A stretch of DNA of 64,000 nt from Hymenobacter sp. BT559 (GCF_017571525.1 NZ_JAGETY010000007.1:186001-250000); one strand, 5' to 3'; positions 32,462 through 41,638 are shown, numbered from the stretch's first letter. The notes: generated by a model not told the origin, from the letters alone. Numbers and translations: made by a program.

Positions 32462-33790
32462 CTATTTTCCCGCCAAATAATCGGCGGCCAGGGTGGCGAG
32501 CGTTTTGACCCCTAGCGGAAAGGCGCTCTCGTCAATTTTAAAGCCGGCTGTGTGGTGGTCGGCCACCGTGCTAGGGTCGGTGCCGGGCGTCATGCCGCCC
32601 AGAAAGACAAACAGGCCGGGCACCTTTTCCTGGTAGCAGGCAAAATCTTCGGCGCCGGTTACAGCCTTGATTTCTAATACATTGCTAGGCCCGGCCGTGC
32701 GTTGCATAGAGGGCAGCATGCGGGCTGTGAGGGCCGGGTCGTTGTAAGTAACGGGCACGTAGGGCTCGATGCCGACCTCGGCGGTGGCGCCGTTGGCGGC
32801 CGCAATGCCGTTAGCTATGCGCTTAATAGCCGCCCAGATTTGCTCCTGGGTTTTGGGGCTGAACGCCCGGATGGTACCGCTGATGGTGGCATCGGGCGGA
32901 ATGATATTGTAGCGCACGCCGGCTTGCACGGTGCCCACCGTCACTACGGCGGCATCCTGAGTGAGGTCAAGCTGGCGGCTCACGATGGTTTGCAGGGCCG
33001 TAATAATCTCGGCGGCGGTCACCACGGGGTCTACGCTACTCCAGGGCTTGGCGCCGTGCGCCCCCTTGCCCAGCACCTTCACCGTGAAGCGGTCGGAGCT
33101 GGCCATTTCGCCGCGCGGGCGATACCAGAGTTGCCCCACCGGCGCCGAGGCCCAGATGTGCAGCCCAAAAACAGCGTCTACTTTAGGATTTTCGAGCACA
33201 CCTTCCTGCACCATGAGCTTGGCGCCGCCCACCACGCCGGGCAGCGAGCCTTCCTCGGCGGGCTGAAAAATAAACTTAACCGTGCCGGGCAAGTCCTTCT
33301 TCACCTGGCTGAGTACCTCGGCGGCCCCTAGCAGCATGGCCACGTGGGTGTCGTGGCCGCAGGCGTGCATCACGCCCACCGGCTGGCCGAGGTAGGTGCT
33401 TTTCACGGTGCTGGCAAAGGCTAGCCCGGTCGTTTCGGTAATGGGCAGGCCATCCATATCGGCGCGCAAGGCCACTACGCGGCCGGGCTTGCCACCCTTC
33501 AAAATACCCACTACGCCGGTGCGGCCCACGCCGGTATGCACCTCCAGGCCCAGGCTCTTGAGCTGGGTGGCAATGAGCTGGGCGGTGCGGGTTTCTTCAT
33601 TGCCCAGCTCGGGGTGCTCGTGCAGGTCGCGGCGCCAGGCCACTACTTTGGCCTGCTCGGCGGCGGCCAGGGTGGCAATGCGGGCGTCGAGGGCAGTGGT
33701 AGGGCCGCCTGCCTTGGGCGGTGCAGCAGTAGCAGGAGTAGCCAGGCTAAGTGCCAGCGCGGCCAAGGCAATAGGGGTAGCATTTTTCAT
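32462..33790 (-). CDS. M20-family amidohydrolase (secreted)
   Basis: The 442-residue protein starts with a signal peptide (MKNATPIALAALALSLATPATAA) and is an M20D-type metallo-aminoacylase or hippurate-hydrolase relative. Metal ligands include the HACGHDTH motif, RRDLHEHPELGNEE, FQPAEEG and a C-terminal VADHHTAGFKIDE histidine. The dimerisation lid domain lies at about residues 215-340. It would remove acyl groups from N-acylated amino acids or peptides in the periplasm. ATG 33790 is chosen because an upstream GTG adds a tail before the signal peptide. It is convergent with the beta-barrel gene. Confidence 0.9.
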   Translation of the reverse strand: MKNATPIALAALALSLATPATAAPPKAGGPTTALDARIATLAAAEQAKVVAWRRDLHEHPELGNEETRTAQLIATQLKSLGLEVHTGVGRTGVVGILKGGKPGRVVALRADMDGLPITETTGLAFASTVKSTYLGQPVGVMHACGHDTHVAMLLGAAEVLSQVKKDLPGTVKFIFQPAEEGSLPGVVGGAKLMVQEGVLENPKVDAVFGLHIWASAPVGQLWYRPRGEMASSDRFTVKVLGKGAHGAKPWSSVDPVVTAAEIITALQTIVSRQLDLTQDAAVVTVGTVQAGVRYNIIPPDATISGTIRAFSPKTQEQIWAAIKRIANGIAAANGATAEVGIEPYVPVTYNDPALTARMLPSMQRTAGPSNVLEIKAVTGAEDFACYQEKVPGLFVFLGGMTPGTDPSTVADHHTAGFKIDESAFPLGVKTLATLAADYLAGK

Positions 33791-33904
33791 AGCCCGCAAG
33801 GTACTGCGCCGGTGCACATTGGCGCGAGCACTCCTGGCCGCCGGGAACGCCCGCCGCCATTCGGCTTGTTATGGCTAGATTACTACGTATCGAGTAGTTG
33901 GGCT

Positions 33905-33912
33905 TAATTTTG
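33905..33912 (+). promoter_or_regulatory. -7 promoter element (TAATTTTG) for the PAP2-like gene
   Basis: TAATTTTG is a full match to TAnnTTTG and lies 39 bp before the ATG at 33951, which gives a leader of about 30 nt. Confidence 0.55.
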
Positions 33913-33950
33913 CGGGCTAAGCTCCGCACTTGCTTTTACTTGTCGCTGCT

Positions 33951-34673
33951 ATGCGTGTTCTACCACCCTTGCTTTCTACCGCCCTGCCCGATACCGAGGA
34001 AGAGTCTGGACCACTCAGCGCCTGGGCCACGGGCCTGGCCCGGCCAGCCTTTCGGCTAAGCTGGGCGTTGCTGGTAGTGCTGCTATTTGGTGGCATGGTA
34101 CCGCTGGTGCCGGGCTTCTTTCTGTGGGTGCAGTCCCGCGAGGGGGCCGTGCTGGCCGACCCGCTGCTGCGCCTGCTGCCGCGCCACGACGTGGCTACGT
34201 CGGTTTTTGTGCTTATGTATGGCGCTGTGCTGGTGGCGGTGGGGTGGCTCACGCGGCACCCGCAATTGTTTCTGCGTGGGCTCTGGGCCTATTTTATTTT
34301 GCTGGTGCTGCGCATCGGCACCATTTGGCTGTGGGCGCTCAACCCACCGCTCGACCTGATACCCATGCCCGACCCATTCACGGCCTTTTTCTTTCATACT
34401 GCCGCCAGCCAGGCCATTACGAAGGACTTGTTTTTTTCGGGGCACACGGCCACGGTGGCCATCCTGGCGCTGGCCGTGCGTGGCCGGGTGCTGCGCCCCG
34501 CCCTGATGGTTGTGGCCGTGCTCATCGGGGTGCTAGTGCTGGTGCAGCGCGTGCACTACAGCTACGACGTGCTGGCGGCCCCGCTGTTTGCTTGGTTTGC
34601 CTACTGGCTGGCGGGCATCATTACGGCGCCGGCTATCAGGCCCGAGAAATGCCTGGCAGAAGAAATAGCGTAG
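33951..34673 (+). CDS. PAP2-like membrane phosphatase (sphingomyelin-synthase-type C-terminus)
   Basis: The 240-residue protein has about six hydrophobic segments. The later part carries KDLFFSGHTATVAILAL and RVHYSYDVLAAPLFAW, the SGHT and H-x-x-x-D motifs of the PAP2 / sphingomyelin synthase catalytic core, with the two His residues and Asp. It is likely a membrane lipid phosphatase or phosphotransferase with its active site at the membrane surface. Substrate is unknown. The start is ATG 33951, after the TAATTTTG element; an in-frame TTG upstream is not needed. A terminator follows and the next gene is convergent. Confidence 0.82.
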   Translation: MRVLPPLLSTALPDTEEESGPLSAWATGLARPAFRLSWALLVVLLFGGMVPLVPGFFLWVQSREGAVLADPLLRLLPRHDVATSVFVLMYGAVLVAVGWLTRHPQLFLRGLWAYFILLVLRIGTIWLWALNPPLDLIPMPDPFTAFFFHTAASQAITKDLFFSGHTATVAILALAVRGRVLRPALMVVAVLIGVLVLVQRVHYSYDVLAAPLFAWFAYWLAGIITAPAIRPEKCLAEEIA

Positions 34674-34702
34674 CTCCTTAGTAGCTGCCACGAAACTGAC
34701 TG

Positions 34703-34735
34703 AAAGCCCGGTGCCGGAAGGTGCCCGGGCTTTTT
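34703..34735 (+). terminator. Terminator after the PAP2-like gene
   Basis: AAAGCCCGG at 34703 pairs with CCGGGCTTT ending near 34733 around a GC-rich loop, followed by more T. It may serve the convergent MATE gene as well. Confidence 0.8.
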
Positions 34736-34750
34736 GCTTGAAAAGCGGGG

Positions 34751-36175
34751 CTAGCTGGCATTGCCGTCGGGCGGCGACGCGGTAGCTACCTGTGGCCCCA
34801 GCGGGTCGGCCAGGTCGCGGCCGTGCCAGTTGCCTTTCCAATACCAGAGGCCCGCCACTACTGAAATAAGCACATTGGCCACCACAAATGACCACCAGAT
34901 GCCCCGGAAGCCTAGTGCCGTGTGGTGCGATAAGTACCAGGCCACCGGAAACTGAAATACCCAGATGCCGGTGATGGTGAGCACCATGGCCGACAAGGTA
35001 TTGCCCACGCCCCTGAACGCGCCCGACACCGTTTGCTGCACGCCCGTGAAGCACAAGCTAAGCGAGGCAATGCGCACAAACTCTACGGCCCGCTGCGATA
35101 CCTCCTCATCGCCCTGCAAGAAGAAGCTCACCAGCGGCCGGGCTGCCAGCCAGATAAGCCCGCCCAGCACCAGCAACGTGGTGAAACTGACCCCTAGCGC
35201 ATAATTGGCGGTGCGCAGCGCACGGGGCAGATTGCGGGCGCCCACATTCTGGGCCACCAGCGTAGAGCAGGCCAGCGAGATGCCCAGCGCCGGAATAATG
35301 GCCAGCGCGATAATGCGCGAGCCGATGCCATAGGTAGCCAGCACCGCCGTGCCAAAGCCAGCCGCTAGGGTCGTGAGCATGGAAAGACCCAGCGCCCGCG
35401 CCGACAAATCGACCGATGACGGCCCGCCCAGCCTGAAGATGCGGCGCATCAGGGCCCAGTCGGGCCGGAAGCCCTTAAAGGCGAGCTGAATGCCCGAGCG
35501 GCCCCGCAGCAGCACCGCTAGCCCGACTATTACGCTCAACACCTGCGTAATGAGCGTGGCCGCCGCCGTGCCCGCCACCCCCATGGCCGGTATCGGGCCC
35601 CACCCATAAATAAAAAGCGGGTCGAGCCCGAAGTTGAGCGCGAGCGTGGCCAGGTTGATGTAAAGCGGAATCTTGACTTCGCCCACGCCCCGCATCAAGG
35701 CCTGAAACATGAGGAAGCCGAAGTTGAACGACAGGCCCCAGAACAGCACCTGCTGAAAGCGGTTGGCCTGCTCGAAAATGTCGGGGCCGGCCCCCATGAG
35801 GTGCAGAATGTAGGGCGAGGCCACGTGGGCACCCACCGTGAGCAGCAGGGCTAGCCCGGTGGTGAGCACCAACGCCTGGGCCGCCACGTGGTTGACCATC
35901 TTCAGGTGGCGCGCGCCAAAGTTCTGGGCCACTAGCACCGAGCCCGCCACCGAAAAACCCGACCCTAGCGCGATAAGCAGAAAACTGACTGGAAAGCTCA
36001 CGGCCACTGCCGCCACGGCCCGGGCGCCGAGCTTGCCCACCCAAAAGGCATCGACGAGCTGGTAGCCGGTTTGCAGCAGGTTGCCAAATACAATGGGCCA
36101 GGCCAGCGCCAGCAGTGTTTTTAAAATAGGGCCTTGAGTGAGGGTCGGGCGGGCGCGGGTGGTGGGCGTCATCAT
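34751..36175 (-). CDS. MATE-family multidrug/cation efflux transporter
   Basis: The protein of about 474 residues has twelve hydrophobic helices in two similar halves. The MATE signature is visible as LAWPIVFGNLLQTGYQLVDAFWVGKLG in the first half and LFRLGGPSSVDL-type start in the second (IFRLGGPSSVDLSARAL). Other family marks are GVGEVKIPLYINLATLALN and GVGNTLSAMVLTITGIW. It exports drugs or metabolites by Na+ or H+ antiport. The start is one of two adjacent ATG codons at 36175 and 36172; an upstream TTG is less likely. It lies downstream of the SDR gene but is separated by a terminator. Confidence 0.92.
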   Translation of the reverse strand: MMTPTTRARPTLTQGPILKTLLALAWPIVFGNLLQTGYQLVDAFWVGKLGARAVAAVAVSFPVSFLLIALGSGFSVAGSVLVAQNFGARHLKMVNHVAAQALVLTTGLALLLTVGAHVASPYILHLMGAGPDIFEQANRFQQVLFWGLSFNFGFLMFQALMRGVGEVKIPLYINLATLALNFGLDPLFIYGWGPIPAMGVAGTAAATLITQVLSVIVGLAVLLRGRSGIQLAFKGFRPDWALMRRIFRLGGPSSVDLSARALGLSMLTTLAAGFGTAVLATYGIGSRIIALAIIPALGISLACSTLVAQNVGARNLPRALRTANYALGVSFTTLLVLGGLIWLAARPLVSFFLQGDEEVSQRAVEFVRIASLSLCFTGVQQTVSGAFRGVGNTLSAMVLTITGIWVFQFPVAWYLSHHTALGFRGIWWSFVVANVLISVVAGLWYWKGNWHGRDLADPLGPQVATASPPDGNAS

Positions 36176-36213
36176 GCTACCCGCCAATACGGCCAGCCCG
36201 GGCCAAGGGTATA

Positions 36214-36251
36214 CAAAAAACGGCTGAGGCAGTAGCTGCTGCCCCAGCCGT
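36214..36251 (-). terminator. Terminator of the SDR gene
   Basis: On the minus strand ACGGCTGGGGCAG and CTGCCTCAGCCGT form a 13-bp stem with one mismatch, followed by TTTTTTG (plus-strand A-run from 36214). It stops the SDR transcript before the MATE gene. Confidence 0.82.
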
Positions 36252-36280
36252 GGCGCTGTGCAACGTGCAGCCTGACGCGG

Positions 36281-37039
36281 CTATACCTGGGTCATGCCGC
36301 CGTCTACAAACAGCTCGGTGCCCGTGATAAAGCTGCTATCATCGGAGGCCAGAAACGTCACGGCCTTGGCTACTTCGTCGGCCTGGCCCATGCGGCCCAA
36401 GGGAATGCCCGCCATCATAAAGCCTTTCATGTGCTCGGCGGTGGCCGCATCGGGGGCTAGCCCGTTGAGGCCGGGCGTGTCGATGGGGCCGGGGCTAATG
36501 GCATTGACCCGAATGCGACGGGCCTTCAGGTCGGCCGTCCAGGTGCGGGCAAACGAGCGCACGGCCGCCTTGGTAGCGCTGTACACGCTAAAGTTTTCGG
36601 TGCCCGTGCTGCCTGCGTTGGAAGACATGAGCACCACCGAAGCCCCATCGCGCAGCAGCGGCAAGGCCTTTTGCACCGTGAATAGCGTGCCTTTTACATT
36701 GACGCCGAATTCTTTATCAAACTGTGCTTCGCTAATGCCGCCTAGCGGGGCAAACTCGCCGCCGCCTGCATTGGTGAACACGATGTCGAGGTGACCCTTC
36801 TCCTCCTTAATGCGAGCAAACAGCTGGTCGAGGTCAGGGAGGCTCGCCACGTCGCTGCGCACGCCGGTGGCCTGGCTGCCCAGTAGCTGCACGGCGGCAT
36901 CGAGCTCGGCCTGGCGCCGCCCCGTGATAAATACGAAGGCCCCTTCGGCCACGAAACGCTGGGCCGTGGCCAGACCGATACCAGTAGTTCCGCCGGTGAT
37001 GAGGGCTACTTTGCCGATGAGTTTCTGCGAGGTTTCCAT
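36281..37039 (-). CDS. SDR-family oxidoreductase
   Basis: The 252-residue protein is a classical short-chain dehydrogenase. The cofactor motif is ALITGGTTGIGLATAQRF, the structural motif is DIVFTNAGGGEFAP, the catalytic Ser lies in VVLMSSNAGSTG, and Tyr/Lys in YSATKAAVRSFAR. The C-terminal SPGPIDTPG and FVDGGMTQV complete the fold. A Thr-rich TGGTTGIG with no Arg following slightly favours NADH or is neutral. It is divergent from an HxlR-family regulator with shared operator-like sequences, so it is probably that regulator's target and may respond to reactive electrophiles. Substrate is unknown. Confidence 0.92.
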   Translation of the reverse strand: METSQKLIGKVALITGGTTGIGLATAQRFVAEGAFVFITGRRQAELDAAVQLLGSQATGVRSDVASLPDLDQLFARIKEEKGHLDIVFTNAGGGEFAPLGGISEAQFDKEFGVNVKGTLFTVQKALPLLRDGASVVLMSSNAGSTGTENFSVYSATKAAVRSFARTWTADLKARRIRVNAISPGPIDTPGLNGLAPDAATAEHMKGFMMAGIPLGRMGQADEVAKAVTFLASDDSSFITGTELFVDGGMTQV

Positions 37040-37095
37040 ATGAAGAACCTGGGTTTTAGGAATGGTTTCGGCAAGGAACCATCGTTAGTCACCCC

Positions 37096-37149
37096 TGGTT
37101 ACTAATGTTCATCATTTAGCCGCACAAACTGGTTACCCATTCGTAACCA
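37096..37149. promoter_or_regulatory. Operator candidate: three TGGTTAC half-sites between SDR and hxlR
   Basis: TGGTTAC occurs at 37096-37102 and at 37130-37136, and its inverted copy GTAACCA at 37143-37149. The last two form a perfect 7-bp inverted repeat with a 6-bp spacer. The set lies in the 136-bp gap between the divergent SDR and HxlR genes, where an HxlR dimer would be expected to bind. The role is inference from symmetry and position. Confidence 0.6.
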
Positions 37150-37175
37150 TCAGTTTAGTACTCCTGCCCACTGCT

Positions 37176-37511
37176 ATGCGTGACCCGGCTTTTAGCACTT
37201 CTGCCTGCCCCATGACCCGCACCATGAGCGTGCTGGGCGGCAAGTGGAAACCCATTATTATTGCCAACCTGGCTCGCCGCCGGCGCTTTGGCCAGCTAGC
37301 CCAGCGTATGCCGCTCATCTCGCGCAAGGTGCTTACCGAGCAGCTTAAGGAGCTGGAAGAAGACGGCATTGTGCGCCGTGAGGCATTTGCCGAGCTGCCG
37401 CCCCGCGTCGAGTATTCGCTCACTGAGCACGGCGCGGCGCTGCTGCCCATTCTCGACCAGCTAGCCTCCTGGCACGGCGTGGGGCTGGGCGAGTGCCTGT
37501 ATAAGGCATAA
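37176..37511 (+). CDS. HxlR-family transcriptional regulator
   Basis: The 111-residue winged-helix protein matches the HxlR family: CPMTRTMSVLGGKWKPIIIANLARRRRFGQLAQ, then ISRKVLTEQLKELEEDGIVRR, then PPRVEYSLTEHGAALLPILDQLA (each in the expected order). The early Cys (residue 11) is the conserved redox or electrophile-sensing cysteine of this family. It is divergent from the SDR gene at 36281, and the shared gap has operator-like TGGTTAC repeats. It probably represses or activates the SDR and itself in response to thiol-reactive compounds; the signal is not known. Confidence 0.92.
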   Translation: MRDPAFSTSACPMTRTMSVLGGKWKPIIIANLARRRRFGQLAQRMPLISRKVLTEQLKELEEDGIVRREAFAELPPRVEYSLTEHGAALLPILDQLASWHGVGLGECLYKA

Positions 37512-37575
37512 CCTGCGCCGCCTAATTGGGGTACACCCTAGCCATACCAGCCCGGCCCCGCCGGTGTTCCCCTTC

Positions 37576-39360
37576 ATGATTAAGCACACCTATGACATGG
37601 GCGTGGTCGGCAACTGCGCCTTCCTGGCCCTCATCGGCACCGACACGGCCGTGCGCTGGCTCTGCTGGCCGCGCTTCGATAGCAGCTTTGTGTTCGGGCC
37701 CCTGCTCGACGAGCAAAAGGGTGGCGAATGCAGCTTGCGTCCGGTGGCGCCGGGGTTTACCTCGCACCAGTACTACGTGCAGAATACCAACGTATTGTGC
37801 ACCGAGATTACGGCCGCCGACGGCAGCTACCGCGTCACCGACTTTGCCCCTCGCTTTCTGCAATACGAGCGCTACTACAAGCCGCTCATGTTTATCCGCA
37901 AGATTGAGCCCCTGGCGGGCACGCCCCGCATTCGGGCGGTGGTGCGCCCGGTGGGCCGCTACGGCGAGCTGGAGCTCACGCGCCGCCGCAGCTCCAACCA
38001 CATCGCCTTTCTGGGACTGGAGGAGGAAATTCGCCTCACTACCAACATCCCGCTCACCTACGTGCTCGACGAGGAAGACTTCGTGCTCAATGAGACCAAG
38101 TACCTCGTGCTCACCTACGGCGCGCCGCTGGAAGCGCCGCTCGAAAGCACGGCCGAGCGCTTCCTCACCAGCACGCTGGCCTACTGGCGCAGCTGGGTGA
38201 AAAGCACCAGCATCAGCAATTTTCACCAGGCGCAGGTTATTCGCTCGGCGCTAGCCCTCAAAATTCACCAGTACGAAGACACGGGGGCTATCATTGCGGC
38301 CAGCACCACCAGCCTGCCCGAAGCGCCCGGTAGTACCCGCAACTGGGACTACCGTTTCTGCTGGATGCGCGACACGTACTACATCCTCACGGCCTTCAAC
38401 AACATCGGCCACTCCGAGGAGCTGGAGCGGTACTTTCACTTCATCGCCAACATCTCGACCAAAGTCAAGGATAAATACCAGCCGCTCTACAGCATTGGGG
38501 GGCAAAGTATGCTCACCGAAACCGAGCTGCCCCTGGCCGGCTACCTCGGCGACCAGCCGGTGCGCATCGGCAACGATGCCTACACGCACATTCAAAACGA
38601 CGTGTATGGCCAGGTGCTGGTGGCGTTGCTGCCGCTTTACATCGACTGCCGCTTTCAGGACCCTAGCCAGCCCACGCCGCTAGCCCTCGTCACGGAGTCG
38701 CTGCGCCTCATCGAGGCCACCATGGACCAGCCCGACGCTGGCCTCTGGGAGTTTCGCCACATTGCCCAGCGGCACTGCTACACCTACCTCTTTCACTGGG
38801 CCGGCAGCCATGCTGCCCTGCAAGTAGCCCGCCGCCTCGGCGATGAAGGCCTGGCCGCCAAAGCGAGCCACTTGCTAGAGCTGGCCGAAGACCGCATCGA
38901 GCAGTGCTTCGATAAAGAACGCGGCGTTTACACCAACGCCATCGGCTCTACGGACCTGGACGCCAGCACCATTCAGCTCATTACTATGGGCTACCTCGAC
39001 CCCGCCTCGGAGCGCGCTCAGCACCACCTCGTGGAGCTCGAAAAGGAGCTGATGACGCCCGAAGGCCTGTTCTACCGCTACCGCCACCCCGACGACTTTG
39101 GCACACCCGAAACGACCTTCCTTATCTGCTCTTTCTGGTACGTGGAGGCCCTGGCCTGCGTCGGCCGCCTCGACGAGGCCGTGGCCGAGTTTGAGCAGCT
39201 CATCACCTACACCAACCATCTCGGCCTGCTCAGCGAAGACGTGGACGCTAAAACCGGCTCGCAGTGGGGCAATTTCCCGCAGGCGTATAGCCACGTGGGG
39301 CTGGTAAACGCAGCATATCGCATCGCCAAAAAGATGGATAAGCCCAACTTCGTGGACTAG
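37576..39360 (+). CDS. Glycoside hydrolase family 15 protein (trehalase or glucoamylase)
   Basis: The 594-residue protein has the two-domain GH15 form: an N-terminal beta-sandwich (about residues 1-225, GVVGNCAFLALIGTDTAVRWLCWPRFDS) and an (alpha/alpha)6 barrel. Catalytic-region motifs are NWDYRFCWMRDTYYILTAF, the first Glu in DAGLWEFR, and a C-terminal SEDVD...SQWGNFPQAYSH segment with the base. There is no signal peptide, so it is cytoplasmic. GH15 includes trehalases, as in mycobacteria, and glucoamylases. Its convergent neighbour is a trehalose synthase fusion, which favours trehalase, as inference. ATG 37576 is chosen over a GTG 12 bp upstream. Confidence 0.9.
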   Translation: MIKHTYDMGVVGNCAFLALIGTDTAVRWLCWPRFDSSFVFGPLLDEQKGGECSLRPVAPGFTSHQYYVQNTNVLCTEITAADGSYRVTDFAPRFLQYERYYKPLMFIRKIEPLAGTPRIRAVVRPVGRYGELELTRRRSSNHIAFLGLEEEIRLTTNIPLTYVLDEEDFVLNETKYLVLTYGAPLEAPLESTAERFLTSTLAYWRSWVKSTSISNFHQAQVIRSALALKIHQYEDTGAIIAASTTSLPEAPGSTRNWDYRFCWMRDTYYILTAFNNIGHSEELERYFHFIANISTKVKDKYQPLYSIGGQSMLTETELPLAGYLGDQPVRIGNDAYTHIQNDVYGQVLVALLPLYIDCRFQDPSQPTPLALVTESLRLIEATMDQPDAGLWEFRHIAQRHCYTYLFHWAGSHAALQVARRLGDEGLAAKASHLLELAEDRIEQCFDKERGVYTNAIGSTDLDASTIQLITMGYLDPASERAQHHLVELEKELMTPEGLFYRYRHPDDFGTPETTFLICSFWYVEALACVGRLDEAVAEFEQLITYTNHLGLLSEDVDAKTGSQWGNFPQAYSHVGLVNAAYRIAKKMDKPNFVD

Positions 39361-39382
39361 CGCACGCGCCACGGCCAATATA

Positions 39383-39445
39383 AAAACAGGTCAGCCTCAG
39401 CAAGAAAACTATAACTAGGGTTTCTTGCTGAGGCTGACCTGTTTT
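39383..39445. terminator. 25-bp perfect-stem bidirectional terminator
   Basis: The arms at 39383-39407 and 39421-39445 are perfect 25-nt inverted copies around a 13-nt loop, with A-run and T-run ends. It lies between the convergent GH15 and otsAB genes and would stop both. Confidence 0.93.
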
Positions 39446-39460
39446 CGTAAAAGCCGATAG

Positions 39461-41638
39461 CTACCCTATCAGCTTGCGCAGCAGCTGGCGCACCTGGGCT
39501 GGCGAGCCGATGTTGAAGCGGGCTAGCGAGCGGGCGCCGGTGCCCACGCGTACCGAGTAGGCTGTGGGCGGCAGGGCCCGGAAGGTGTCCTCGTCGGTGC
39601 GGTCGTCGCCGAGGGCCAGCATAAAGTCGCTCGGGTATTGCTCTATCCAGCGAGCGGCGGCGGTGCCTTTGTTCACGCCCGCATTCTTGATTTCGAGCAC
39701 CTTATTGCCCTCCATTACCTGCAGGTCGGTATTGGCCGTCATAAAGGAAAGGTGGCTCATCAGCTCGCGGGCGCGCTCAATGCCCAGGTCGGTATCGGCG
39801 CGGCGGTAGTGCCACACCAGCGAGTAATCTTTTTCCTCGATAAATGCCCCCGGCGTACGGGCCACGTATAGCTCCAGTACCGGGCGCAGGTCGCGCTTCC
39901 AGTCGGCGCGCAGCTGCCCAAAGAGCTGCCACTCGCCCCCGGCCGTGCGCAGCCACACGCCATGCTCGGCAATAAAATCGATGGGCAAGTGGCCTAGCCA
40001 CTTTTCCAGCGTCTGGTGGTCGCGCCCGCTAATGATGACGACGCGCGTATTGGGCAGTTCGGTGAGGGAGCGTAGTAGCAGGCGTAGCTCCTGGTCGGGC
40101 TCGGCGCGCTGCGGGTTGGGGTTAAACCCTACCAGCGTGCCATCATAGTCGAGTAGGATGATGCGTTGGCTAGCCCCCCGAAAATCGGCCAATAGCTGCG
40201 TAGTGGTCGCCTCGTCGAGCATTTCGGTGGCTAGCGTATGCTGCTTCATCTTGGTGTAAGCCAATTGATTCATGAAAAGGCGCGTCCACGAAAAGACGTT
40301 ATAACGCTTCACCAGTGCCTGCATGGCGCTCAGGCGAGTCTGTTGTTCTTCTTCGGGCATTACCAAGGCATCGTGCATGGCCTCGGCCAGCTGGCTCATA
40401 TCGGTGGGGTTGATAATGAGGGCGTCGGACAGCTCGCGGGCTGCGCCGGCCCGCTCGCTCAGGATGAGCACGCCGCGCTGGTCGCCCTTGCTGGCGATAT
40501 ACTCCTTGGCCACGAGGTTCATGCCGTCGCGCATGGGCGTTACCAGCGCCACTTCGGCCAGGTGGTAAAGCGCCGTTAGCTCCTCCAGCGGCAGCGAGCG
40601 GTAGAAATACAGAATCGGGTTCCAGCTGATGGTGCGGTACTGGGCATTGAGGCGGCCCACCAGCTCATCAATTTCCTCCTTCAACGCCGCATACTGGGGC
40701 ACTTGGTCGCGGGAGGGCACTACCAGCATTATCAGGCTCACCTGCCCCTGCCACTCGGGGTAGCGCTGCAAGAGCAAATCAAACGCCCGCAGCCGCTGGG
40801 CAATGCCCTTGGTATAGTCGAGCCGGTCGATGCTAAGAATCACGCGGGTGTCGCGTAGCGCTTCGCGGTATTCGGCCTCATGCTGCTGCGCCTCTTTCGA
40901 AACGGCCGCCTGGGCATAGCGCTCGTAGTCAATTCCCATTGGAAAAGCATCGACGCGCACCGAGCGATTGGGCGTTTCAATCTGCCCGTTCTGCGCCGGC
41001 AGCCCTAGCAGATGGGTCACGGCGCTCAGAAAGTGCCGCATGTAGCCAAAGGTGTGAAAGCCGATGAGGTCGGCCCCTAGCATGCCGCGCAGCAGCTCGG
41101 TGCGCCAGGGCAGCACCCGTATTAGCTCCTGCGATGGAAACGGGATGTGCAGGAAGAAGCCAATTGTGGCCTCGGGCCGCGCCTGCCGCAGTAGCTCGGG
41201 CAGCAGTAGCAGCTGGTAGTCGTGTACCCAGATGGTGTCCTCGGGGCCGGCCTGGGCTAGCACGGCCTGGCAAAATTTCTGGTTTACTGCTACGTAGGCC
41301 TCCCAATGCGTCTGCTCATAGGTGGCAAACTCGCTGAAATAGTGGAAGGTAGGCCACAACGTCGAGTTGCTAAATCCTTCGTAGAAGTCGCGAATTTCGT
41401 CCTCAGTCAAAAACACCGGCGCCATGTTGTCGTCGCGCAGCTCATCCTTAATGTGCTGTTCCTCACCTTCATCTTGCACAAACAGTCCCGGCCAGCCTAT
41501 CCAGAGGTTATCGCCCTGCCGGTAAATAGAGCCCAGGCCAGTGGCTAGCCCCCCTTCACTAGGCTGGAAGGTGAGGCCGTCATCGGTGCGCAGAACTTTG
41601 GTAGGGAGGCGGTTCGAAACGATTAACGTGCGGGGCAT
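39461..41638 (-). CDS. Bifunctional trehalose-6-phosphate synthase/phosphatase (OtsA-OtsB fusion)
   Basis: The 725-residue protein joins a GT20 synthase (residues about 1-465) to a HAD phosphatase (about 490-725). The synthase motifs are SNRLP, then SEGGLATGLGS, then WVHDYQLLLLPELLR, then IGFFLHIPFPS, then DRLDYTKGIAQRL and TPMRDGMNLVAKEYIA. The phosphatase has the nucleophile motif ILLDYDGTLVGF and LALGDDRTDEDTF. It makes trehalose from UDP-glucose and glucose-6-phosphate in one chain, as in many Bacteroidota. It is convergent with GH15. Trehalose is expected to aid osmotic and desiccation tolerance. No separate otsB is needed here. Confidence 0.95.
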   Translation of the reverse strand: MPRTLIVSNRLPTKVLRTDDGLTFQPSEGGLATGLGSIYRQGDNLWIGWPGLFVQDEGEEQHIKDELRDDNMAPVFLTEDEIRDFYEGFSNSTLWPTFHYFSEFATYEQTHWEAYVAVNQKFCQAVLAQAGPEDTIWVHDYQLLLLPELLRQARPEATIGFFLHIPFPSQELIRVLPWRTELLRGMLGADLIGFHTFGYMRHFLSAVTHLLGLPAQNGQIETPNRSVRVDAFPMGIDYERYAQAAVSKEAQQHEAEYREALRDTRVILSIDRLDYTKGIAQRLRAFDLLLQRYPEWQGQVSLIMLVVPSRDQVPQYAALKEEIDELVGRLNAQYRTISWNPILYFYRSLPLEELTALYHLAEVALVTPMRDGMNLVAKEYIASKGDQRGVLILSERAGAARELSDALIINPTDMSQLAEAMHDALVMPEEEQQTRLSAMQALVKRYNVFSWTRLFMNQLAYTKMKQHTLATEMLDEATTTQLLADFRGASQRIILLDYDGTLVGFNPNPQRAEPDQELRLLLRSLTELPNTRVVIISGRDHQTLEKWLGHLPIDFIAEHGVWLRTAGGEWQLFGQLRADWKRDLRPVLELYVARTPGAFIEEKDYSLVWHYRRADTDLGIERARELMSHLSFMTANTDLQVMEGNKVLEIKNAGVNKGTAAARWIEQYPSDFMLALGDDRTDEDTFRALPPTAYSVRVGTGARSLARFNIGSPAQVRQLLRKLIG

